NCBI GenBank assembly: GCA_037783415.1
Contig: JAZGTN010000037.1
Coordinates: 496,001 to 560,000, forward strand
Length of the DNA stretch: 64,000 bases
Origin: Leptasterias polaris
Taxonomy: Eukaryota > Echinodermata > Asteroidea > Forcipulatida > Asteriidae
Direction of reading: 5' to 3'
Every line of letters begins with the position of its first letter. Position 1 is the stretch's first letter. This document shows positions 22,060 to 34,200 of this stretch, piece after piece. The position numbers were made by a program, and so were the translations under genes. The notes beneath the pieces are model-generated. The model was not told where the DNA came from and did not search any database. It saw nothing but the letters and a program-made list of their open reading frames with translations.

Positions 22060-22268
22060 TGTTTTTTTCATTTCAGTTGTTTAACAACTTTTCAATCAAC
22101 TTTACAGATTTCTGATGTTCTGCTTGAATTTCTCTGAACATCCTAATGTTGGATGCTGGCATGAACTAATGAAAAGTACTCAATTAAAAAGAGGGTTTCC
22201 CTAGCCATTGTCACACCCCTTCATGCTGCAGGTGTAACCGAGAACCCTCTTCCAAACCTTCTAAGCAC

Positions 22269-25200
22269 TCAGTGTTTCGTCATTCGTTTGCGCTTGGGCT
22301 TGGGTGCACCGGTCCCTGAGCTCAAGACGCTAGCAGTGGGCGAGTAAACGCTGATGTCTTTCAGATGCTCAGTGTGATAGTGATCCATGTAAGGCTTCAC
22401 CACTTTCCATACCTAGGAAGACATAAACAGATGATACCGATCAAAGTCATCATTATATTTGTTTTACAACCTGGTAAACTTTTTTGGGGTCAGTTTCACA
22501 CTTTGAAAATATACAACCTGAAACAGGAGTAGAGAGTGGAGGGTATTTACTAAACACACTGAGTAAAATAAAAGCTGCTTTTTCCGAGAGGAAGTTGTTG
22601 TGTACCTTTTCTTCCTGCAGTAGCTTCGTTGCAGCCTCAATGTCTGGAGCCATGTAGCGATCCTTATCCCATGGCCTGGGAAAAAAGGCAATTTATATTT
22701 TATACTTAAATTTATTTCATTTATTGGGCAAATGAAAAGTACAATAATGCATATTTGTTAAAAACATTAAAAGATACAACAAAAGCAATTAAATTACAGA
22801 GGAAGGAAAGAGAACCAACTGGAGCCTGAAGGACTGGCCGAAAGAAAAAAGTACCTGGCTTTTAAAAAAGAACATATTGCTATTTTTGTAAAATTAAATC
22901 AAATATCTACAAAAAATGTACAAATACAACAAAAATATACACACACAAGATCATTCATAAGATTGATAAAACAATAATGATAATTTAAAAACCTTTACAA
23001 ATAGGATGATTAGGAAGTACATTGATCAGACATAGAAAACAAGTGAGTTACAAAAAATTTAAATTGACCCATATAACGACCACAGAGCAAATGGATCAAT
23101 GCAGAGCGACTACAAATACCAGTCACTGTAAAAAACAGAGAAATAAAAAAACAAACTTACGCAACAACTTCTCGGACCAGTTTGTAGACTTCCTCCAGAG
23201 GAGCAGTTGTCTTCAATGGGCGGAGAAACTCAATACCCTGGCATGCTGCCAACAACTCTATAGCTAGAACTAGAGATGAAAACAATTTTGTGTAAAGATA
23301 CATAACCCTAGACAAAACCCTAGAAGCTGGTTGAAAGAAGGCCGGGTGTTGGGTCCACCACCTTGGATAACTTGCTGCTGTTAAATGTGAGAAAACTCTT
23401 GTGTCTAGCTTCCTTCATACAAAATGGCTGCAATGACAAACCGATAGGAATGTATCCAACTGTCAACTTGTTTCTTTTCATTTGCTAAGAATTCAAAAGT
23501 GTGTCGGTAAGAACAGAAGTGGAACTATTGTCATGATCACAGCAGGCCTGTGGCTGTACGTGGAATTATGAACTCTAACCCAGTTACTGCACGCACGCGC
23601 ATGCTGGCCGTCACATCAAAACTTTTTAATTTTTATATTTTTATTTATTAACTCTGGTTGTAAAGCCAAGGATTCTCAGAAAAGTGAACTTAATCACTAT
23701 ACTAGCCAAGAACCACATGGAGAGAAGGCGAGGAAGGAAGTTTCAGTTTTAGATGTGGGAGGAGAACCCCAGAGAATTAATCCAGGGAAAACCCTTCCTG
23801 TTAGGTACGGACTGAAAACAGTGCCTCTGACAGGATTCGAACCGGGGCCCTAGAGGTGGAAGGCAAGGCAAGATACCACTACGCCAACCCGACCGTCCAA
23901 ACTGGCCAGAATTATCTTTCCTCTGAAAAAGGACAGTCTTTATAGTCACCTTGCTCAACATGCTCCACAACTTGCAGACATTTCCTGGCCGAGAAACCAC
24001 CCATGCTGACATGATCTTCCTGATTGGCGCTGGTTGGGAGTGAATCCACTGATGCCGGGTGGGTCAACACCTTATTCTCAGAGACTTCAAGAAAGGTGTC
24101 AAAAATAGTGGACTTGATTTGATTTGAATTTATTTTGATTTGAAACTATTAACTGACAAAAAAATGATCTCAAGAAGAACAAGAAGATTATACTCAACAA
24201 AAAGTTTGTCGCAAGAAAGACAAAACAGGAAATAAAGAAAGACAGAAAAAAAATTAAGATAAAGAAGCAAAAACGTAATGAAGATGATTTTTTTTTTTTA
24301 TAACAAAAAGAGAAGCAAAGATGGAGATAATTAGTAGATACAGAAAAGAAAAGTGCATTTGAATTAAATATATACTTGTATGTTTAATAATATTTATATA
24401 CATATTTATAGATAACTAATAAGTTCTTCAGACTCATTGTAGTTCTTTTAGTTTCTTCTGCACTTTCTGTGAAATTATTATAAAGTTGACCAATCTCATT
24501 ACTAATTACTCATTCAAGAAGACAAGTTTCATTTAAAATGCAATTGCTATAGACTGTGCAAGTCTCGCGGGTATTCAAACTTCCTGAACAAAGTTGGTCC
24601 CAACCATGTTGTTTTTCTTCAAATACTTACTTTAACATAGTTTATAGCTAAACAAATTATATGATATCTGGGAAAATAAAATTTTGCCATGAATTATATG
24701 AAAATAAAACCTGGGAATAAGACTTGACCTCTGATTCTAGTTACTTGTAAACAATTAAGAATTTTGCCCAACTGTCGTTCATTTTATCATTAAACCTATG
24801 GTCGCCCAAATTCAGGCACGATTGACAGACGGGGTTTCTACAAAACCTCATCACAAGTCTTAATTTTGTTTCAATATTAATTTGATCAAATTATTTGTAT
24901 TATACAATAATTGAAGTGTGTTTTCATTTTCAAAAGCTTTGTATAATAGAATTTAACAAGATTTGAAATAATAGGAAAGTATAGTCTTTGTTCAAGATGT
25001 TTTTTACATTTTAGATACACACGAGACTTGCACACTTTATACATATTAGAGTATCGTTACCAAGGGCTGCCGCAGTGCAGTGTGCGATCATGAAACCTGA
25101 ATTCAGACCACCTTGCTCCACAAGAAAAGCTGGCAGCTCACTCAAAGCTAGGAAACAGAAATCATATGATTTAACAAAATGAAAAATAACCGTAATCTGT

Positions 25201-28200
25201 AATCTTAAACAAACACTAATTCTAATTTTTTTCTTAATTATCTTCACTTCCAGAGTGTATGTATGGGTATCTCTTAAGTAAGGAAATAACAGTAAATCTG
25301 GGACAACATTGTCCCAGGAGGAACTTTTCTTGCAGCTTTGTCTTGGTTAAATAAGAAAACATCTACTGTATTTGCCTGTGTATAAGGTGCAGTATCCCCA
25401 AAATCACCAAAACAAAATTTAAGGGTTACTGTGTAAGGCGCACCGCCATATAAGACGCAACATGACTGCTCACACAGAGGCCCCATCCGGTGCCACTCAC
25501 TGTTGGTACATCACCACATACAGAGGTCATTGTGTTGGTATAAGACACTTGTCAAGGGATTTGATTTTATGGTTTTTTTTCATTTTCACTTTAAGATTTT
25601 TTGTAAAAACATTGCTCCATGTTTTGTTTTTTTGTTTTCACAATGCGCACATCTGTGGGGTCCAAGTTAATCAAAGAAAAGCTTTGTGCGGTAGATTGAT
25701 TCCAATGTGTAAAAGACCCCACAAGGGCCTGTGTGTAAGCCCATACAGTCCCCCCACAGCTGTGTTGCAGTCACTCTGTGGACATTCCTTTGAAAAATCC
25801 TAAAAACAATGTGTGGACATGTGTAAGTCCACACATAGTGCTTCAAGTCCCTACATTATGTTGACCGTCAGGAACTTTGAAGTGTACAGGAACTCAGAAG
25901 TGTTCAAGAATGTTGTGGTGGTAAGTCTGTCATAGAATCTCCTGGAGAGCTAGGCCTGCTGATCCTATTACAATAGGGTGTAGTATATCATTATTATTTC
26001 ATTCATCTATTCATCATTATTATTTTTCTATTATCAGGTCCTGTTGGAGATAATAACGGGACTGGAACCACTGGACTCTGTTGACATTATCACCCACAAG
26101 ACTTCGTCGACAATCGCCCAGACGAAATAATGAAGTTGGTTGACCTAAGGCTACACTCTGCAAATTTCAATTTTGTCTTCTTAAGTCACCTGCTTGTAAT
26201 ACCCTGATCTGGATAGAAAGTTAATCCTCAATGAACACTTTTGTTTTATAAAAGGGAAATTACATCATTTGCAAGTGCTGTAATTTTCGTGAAAATGTGG
26301 ATTTGTGGGGGTAGCGTTTCACTGACCTGTTTACATTTGGCAGTCTGTGACTGCCAAGAAAAACAAGAGCACAGTGATGATTTAAAACTGTTGTACAGAT
26401 CTTGTTGTACTAAAACTCACACAATCAAATGATGGTCGGCCAACCATCGCTTCAAAATGATACAAAATTGAAAAAAAAAATCTTTAAAATGAAATAAAAC
26501 CTGGCAAATTGATCTCACAAACTTGGGAATAATGTAAACTTTCAGTTATTTTGTAGTAACTTGGAAAAAATGTTTTTCATTTCTGCAAATGATGCAACCT
26601 CCCTTGAATGTTATTATTGTGCCTTCTTAGTTAAAAAAACAAAAAGAGATGAAAGTTATTCCTGGACAGTGTCGATGTCCAAGGAAGCTCACTAATCTGT
26701 CTTGGTTTGTAACTTGTGTAACCTTCCTCAAGAAATTAGAAGACTGCATCACTAAGAAAAATCTATTGTTTGTCTCCAGGATAGCAGCCTGTGAAAGAAG
26801 ATGAGCTGGAACTCTGAGGAGTGTTCAGGAACTCTGAGGTGTTCAGGAACTCTGAGGTGTTCAGGAACTCTGAGGTGTTCAGGAACTCTGAGGTGTTCAG
26901 GAACTCTGAGGTGTTCAGGAACTCTGGGGTGTTCAGGAACTCTGGGGTGTTCAGGAACTCTTAAGTATCACTCTGTCGATCTAAATATTATCATCATCAT
27001 TATTAATATTACATCTGAATAAAATAATTATGTTTCTCAGCTGTTCGAAAATACATACATGGGTTAACCAGTCGTTCAGTTCGTCGCTCGCTGATTGAAG
27101 CCAATTCATGGATACCAATTGCAAGGTAGTCCAACACCTAAAAACAAACAAAATATCACTATAGCAACAGTGAACTTTAAAGAGGCGCTCTAAGGTCAAA
27201 TTCAGTTTCGTGATGCACTCATTTTCCCAATAGAGTCCTCATGAAAGTGGAGACAAATTACAAGTCCCTAACCTCACGCTAATATGAAGTAAAATATAAT
27301 TTTACTTGATACTCTTTCAAAGCGAAATTTGAAACATGACGTCATCCGACATAAAACCCACCAAAATGAGTCTGTACATTCCAAAGGGGAATCTTTGAGC
27401 CAGTCAAAAGGTCTTAATCAATGCTATTTTGATTGAACATTAAAAATTCAGTAATGAACTGAACATTCGTTTGTAGAAAAACAAACAGACCATTATATTT
27501 GAAATGTGAGGTCATCAAAAAAAATTTTATTTTGACAAAAGTTAAAGAGTATCAAACAGCATTTTACACTGTTTTAACGTGAGGTTGGAGACTTTTTTTT
27601 CCTCCCATTTTCATAAGCACTCTATCAATCGGAGAATGAGTGGATCACAAAACTGAATGTGACTTTAATAATAATAATAACTAGTTCTTATATAGCGCAT
27701 TTCACAATAACGTCTCAATGCGCTTTACATTAGTGCCTTGGTCATTGGGCCAATAACATTCCTTTAATCTTTCTCAAACACAATATCAACCTCTACCCTC
27801 AACCTCTACCCTCAACCTCTACCCTTGCAGGTACCCATTTATACCCCTGGGTGAAGAGAAGCAATTATAGCAAAGTGTCTTGCTCAAGGACACAAGCGTC
27901 ATGACCGGGACTCGAACCCACACCCAGATGACTAAACCACCAGAACTTGAATCCGATGCTCTTAACCACTCGGCCATGACACCCTACTTTGGATTCCCTC
28001 TTGAAGGTTGTGTTTCGCCCCGACACCATTAAAGGCACCCTTGGTGTATTTCCAAGTCCTGCTGGGAAAAAACAACAGGCTACTCCGATTGGAGACAAAG
28101 TCCATATTCAGGTCTTCGTTTTCACACATGAGAATGTGTCTACGGGTGCGTTTGATTAGCTTCTCATGTCACTCTGGGCTGTCAGTGTGTAGCTTGCTTG

Positions 28201-31200
28201 TCATTGTCTAGGATCACCTGGGTCAAATACCTGTGTAATTTTGCCCGTCTGAACTTTTAAGAAATAATTTTATTGGCAGACTGAAAGGCAGGCAATCCGT
28301 GTGTTCGTCATGCGTCTTGTGTTATGCATAGCGGGCAATCCTTTTAAAAGAAAGTACATGCCAAGCAATGCAAATAATTGTATGGATACACACAGTATGC
28401 AATGGGGATACAAGGGATTAGGAGGGTTGCTTGGTGCGTATTTTCATTTTTAGGCAATGCACACTATGCCTTCACACATACGCATGACGGACACATGGTG
28501 TACCCGACATTTGAATAAATACAACAATTGAAATTTTGCTGAATATTTTTGTATAATGTAGAATTCATATTCGTGCACAGCCACAATCATGGGTACACTT
28601 TTTGTTACAAGGACACCAAATGAACAACATATAAAAATTGAGTAACTCTTTGCAGATCTTGTTTGGCAAACTCAAGCACTTTTTATTCATCATTGACACA
28701 GCAATATTGCTAATTGATATATAAATAACATTGAGATAACTGCTACCAGTGGTTTTCAAAATGGACACAGAAAAATTGTGTACCCATGATTGTGGCTGTG
28801 CACATTCTCTGAATTCCTTGAACTCTTGGAGAAAGGTAATTTACCTTAGCTGGGTACTCTCCATGGAAGTTTCCACCTGAAATGGTTTCCTTACGATCAG
28901 CAAACACCATCTACAAGAATTTGATTGTTAAGGACTACGATAACATTACGACTATTTTGAAACAGTCCTAATTAAAAAGAAAAGAGTGAATTTAATTACT
29001 GATTTAGGATACAGGGTTGTCCGTTGCACTGTTCATCTCCGTGGTCAAGATGCCTTGGACAAAGTCAATTGTGTCGTTGACGATACCGTGTACCTAGAGA
29101 TGGAAAACACAGACAAAATTAAGAGAAGTGGACAATTAATTTTCATGATTAAAATATATCATGAAGTGAGGGAACCACAAAGATATATAAAAAAAACAGT
29201 AAAACCCCGCAAACAATCAAATAAACAAATAAACAAATAAACAAACAAACAATAGCAATATAAGCCTTTATTCCTGAAAGTTTAAAAGATTATTTCAGAG
29301 AAACACTTCATAAATCTAGAGGGAGAAAAACATAATAATAATTCAAAAATTATGTTATAACAACAACACGCTGCTCAAAGCCAATTGAATTTTAATTTTG
29401 ATGTCTGTCAAAATAGTGAAAATAGCGAATAGTGAAATGATTTCCCTTCTGATCATGAATGAGTTTTGAGAGACTAGGGTTAACCTTAACATTTCAACCA
29501 GCCTCCTGCTTAGTCTTCATAAGGGGAATTCTAATTCAAATTCCCTAACCAAGTTCTTAAGATTGGGAACTTGTCTTATCAAAGGGTGTGTACAACATTG
29601 GTAAGAATGAAAATATAAATGTTCACAGATTTGCACATAACTTGCATGGTATAAAGATGGTCATGGTGGAAAACTTCCCTTGAAATAGTTTTGCTTGAAA
29701 TGCCATAGTTTTTAGGAAATGAGTAAAATAATAGTCTTTATCCTGCAGGATAAATTCCGATGTTTGAAAAGAAGTTAAAACACATAAGGTTTTTTTTCAC
29801 TGTTTTCTCATGACTCCGAAGATCGATTGAGCTTAAACTTTCACAGGTTTGTTATTTCATGTATATGTTGGGTCACATCAAGTGTGGATACAGGTCTTTG
29901 GCAATTACCAATGTTGTACACACCCTTTAAACTAAGTTAAAATAAAATAGTTAAAAAAATTAACAAGATCATTTTTTGTTTGTTGTTATTCATTGCTCAT
30001 TTTCGAAACTATTATTGGTTTTTATAAAGCACTGACTTGTTTAATCCATAGGTCGCAGGTTCATATCCCGCTCTTCAAGCAATATTTATTAAAAATTTTC
30101 CTTGTGGTTTATTACTTCATATTATTATCTCAAATATCAATCTGTATCCCATTGCCATTATTAGCCAGGGATCACATCCAAGTTATACAACCTAGGAAGT
30201 TGAAGTGATATGAGTCTTGGAAGTAATTAAGGCGATATACGATGGTTGCTTTCCTAGCTCCTGACCAAGGTCTTTATTCTTTCATACCACTTTATAAGAA
30301 GACTGATAACACAGTGGTGCACAATATACATGGGCAGGATAAAGTAGTCCCATATCACAACAGAAGTGGCAGCAGAGGGATCACATTAAGTGGGATGCAA
30401 CTTTTTTATTTCAAATATCGAGTAATAAACCACAAGGGAAACCAAGCATTTTGGGGTTGAACAAAGACAAATTTACTAGAGTGGGGACTTAGTCTATTTA
30501 CTGAGCACCATGTAATGTGTAATTGGGCGCCGGATTTAGCGAGGGTGCTACCTGTGGACAACAGCGAAGGGTGTAGGCATCTTGCACCCTGTCACAGAAA
30601 CGATGACTCTCGGAAATCTCAGATGAATGAACATCAGACGCCAGGAGAGAGCGAAGGTTACGGGCTACCTTCATCTGTCCTTTATGTGGTCTGGCGGCAT
30701 GAATGTCTGGTACGGACAAAGATGACATCAACAATTTAGCCAAACAAAAAACATTACAAAAAAGAGAGATGTTGCTATGGAGATTAAAGGGGCTATGTCA
30801 TCACGATCAAAGCAGGCCTGTGACTGTGCATGGAATTATAAACTCTCACCCAGTTACTGCACGTGCGCACCCTCCCTCCATATCACATCTATGGAGAGCG
30901 CGCATGGGCTTGCAGTAAATGAGTTCATAATTCCATGTACAGCCATAGGCCTGCATTGATCATGATGACACAGCCCCTTAATGCATCAACTTAGGTTGTC
31001 AAAATTAACGGTTTAACAATCCATGTCAAGTAATAAATCACAAGGAAAACTGACTGGATAATTATAGATCAATTCTGAGGTGAACAAAGACAAATTGACT
31101 AGCATCGGCATGTTGAACCCGGAGCCCAAAGGCCCAAACTTTGTTTCTGTCAAAAGACAGTAGCAAGCCATGCCCTCCTAAATTCAGTTTCTAAATTTTA

Positions 31201-34200
31201 ACTAGCCTTTTAATTTTAAGAACCTTCAGTTTCTAAACTTGAAAATGCTGTATAAAACTTAGAACCTTCAGTTTGGCAACTTGAACAAGCTGTATAATAA
31301 AACACTTAGAACCTTTGCTTTCTAAACTTTAAAATGATGGTTTCTTAACTTTAACTGGCTGCATAATGCTTACATTCTTTGGTTTGTAAACTTGAACTGG
31401 CTGTTAGAACTTAGTTGTATAATACTCAAACTGGCTGTATAATGCTTAGAACTTTCAGCTTCTCAATTGAACCACCTGTATAATTGTGAGAAACTTCGGT
31501 TTCTAAACTTTAACAGGCTGTATAATGTTTAGAAATTTCAATTTGTAAGCTTGAACTTGCAGTATAATACTTAGGAACCTGCAGTTTCTAAACTTCAACT
31601 GACTGCTAGAACTTGGCTGTATAATACTTGAACAAGCTGTAAAATGCTTAGACCCTTAGGCTTCTTAATTTGAAATAGTTGTATATTGTAGAACCTTCTG
31701 TTTCTAAACTTTATCTGGCAGTATAATACTTAGGAACCTACGGCTTTCAAACGCGGAATTGGTTCCTTTCAGCACATCCAAGGTTAGAGCTGCAACGACA
31801 TCAGCTTGACGGGCAATATTGGCAGCTCGTACCACAGCTGGTACAAATAAAATATCAAAATGAAACATCATCTCAAGGGTTATTTGGAGAAAACATAACT
31901 TCTATAAAAATCCATATTGGATCTAATCAGAGGAGAAAAATAATTGTATATTTTATAAATTGATGTTCAATTAATAATAATAATAATACTTTGGGAGGCT
32001 AATCACTCCTTACTAATTGCTACAACGTTTCTGAGCAACAGGCATGCAAGGGCACCTTTGGGAGCAAGCCACATTGATCCATATATGACCACAAAGGCCA
32101 AGTTCAAAAGTGTTTGTCTTTTCCGGGGGGAGGAAAACCTGAAGGCTCGAAGAAAAACCCATGTGGAATAGAAGAGAACCAACGCACAGAGACTCTACTC
32201 ACATATGAATAGCAAGCTAATAGAATGCACCTAAACAGTTCAGGGTTTTGGGGAATTTGTTTATATTGCGCTTATTTTGATTGCAGCAATCAAAATAAGC
32301 AACAGTGATTAATTGGTATTTCATATGCTCACCACTTCATGCTCACCACTTCGTGCTCACCACTTCGGCACGCCAGACCACAGTAGTACGGTCAGTACAA
32401 GCGAAGAAATGTATGCTTGGACATGCATGCACGCACGCCTAAGTTTGTAGTGAATTTCGCCGTTGTCTGAGATCTAGGTATTGAGAGCTTTTATTTTTAG
32501 CATTAGAGCAGTGTGCTATTTGACTATGAGGTGATTTTTCAGTTATCTTTAGTTTCAAATGACTCTCTTTTGTCTTGTAACTTATAAAAAAATGCAAGAA
32601 CTACATTGGGGATATTTCACCAGTGGATTGATAAATCATTGATTGATAATCAATAGAACAAATAAATTATTGATTATTGATTGATTGATCTATTTTTGTT
32701 TTTAATTACCTTCAGCTCCCAGAGAGGTTATCAGCTGAGTCCCATTGATCAGTGCAAGACCCTTGGGTTAAAAAAACACATCAACAACGGAAAACGTCTC
32801 AAACAAACGTGTACAATACAAATTACATATTAAAAAACAGTAGGTAGGTATATACTGTCTATTTTGATCAAGATTTGATTTAATTGGCACAAGGAAAATA
32901 CATGCAAATACTTACAAAATAGACAAATAGATACATGCAAATACATAATAGACATTAAAAATAGACAGAAAAAAAAGAAATGTGCTTGCCGTGGACAACA
33001 CACAAAAAATCAAAGACTAGAATATTTCTATTGTGGTCCTCTGAATGAAAAAAATAGGGCACAGTCACTACCATGGACAAAGCAGAAAATTTGAATGACT
33101 TTAGCAAAATACATGCAAATGCAGGAGTAAAAAACTGATAAATATCAATACATCAATAAAAACAAGAAGGCAGTATAAAAAGAATGTTGTCATTAAATCC
33201 TTCAGATCGGTTGATTAAATTATGGATCCAAATTATATTTTAAAAAACAGCCAACCTGTCTATCTATTATGTTACCAATCAGGGTTCTCCCTATATTCTT
33301 TCAAAACAATGGGGTATTCTTAGAATTCGATATATTTTTAAATAAACGTTTGGCCTATAAGCCTGCCGAATTGAAGTGAGGTCCCTCTAGATGGTTATTA
33401 CTTGTTATTTATGCTGGTTTTAAAAACTCTACTGTGCAATCTGAAGCATTTTCAATGGTTTCATTTGGTGAATTTGAGGTAAAAAATATATGTATATAAT
33501 GATAAAGCATGTACTATTATTATTTATATTATTGTTATATCTGTATCCAAAAATTGTGAACAACAATTAAAGTCATGAATCTTATCAAAATAAAACTCAC
33601 CTCCTTTGGACCAAGTACAATGGGCTCTACTCCATGCATCTTCAAAACCTAACAACAACAAAAATCAAAGGAACACAAGTAAAACAGAAATCTAAAAAAT
33701 ATTATCTGAGCCAATTTCCCCCTCTTCAGTACTTCTCTGTAAATAAATGCCTGAAATAAAAATAAAAAAAAGTTTACCATACTAGCAGGGCTCAAATTTA
33801 CACTGGACCACAGGCCGGAGGCCAGTAGTTTTAGTGTTGTGCCAGTAAATTCATGATCGGAATAGTAAGTCGGTCTTGTGTTTTTCAATAAACAATAGTA
33901 CCTCACTGTGTAATATCTTGAACAATAGTACCTCACTGTGTAATATCTTGAACAATAGTACCTCACTGTGTAATATCTTGAACAATAGTACCTCACTGTG
34001 TAATATCTTGAACAATAGTACCTTACTGTGTAATATCTTGAACAATAGTACCTCACTGTGTAATATCTTGAACAATAGTACCTCACTGTGTAATATCTTG
34101 AACAATAGTACCTCACTGTGTAATATCTTGAACAATAGTACCTCACTGTGTAATATCTTGAACAATAGTACCTCACTGTGTAATATCTTGAACAATAGTA

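Noticed and set aside
26801..27022. Repeat protein with CSGTLR units
   Set aside because: A by-product of the 18-bp minisatellite; no start context or splice partner.
27664..27984. tRNA gene
   Set aside because: The A and B boxes are tRNA-like but the copy continues into a SINE body with a microsatellite tail, and the acceptor stem does not close.
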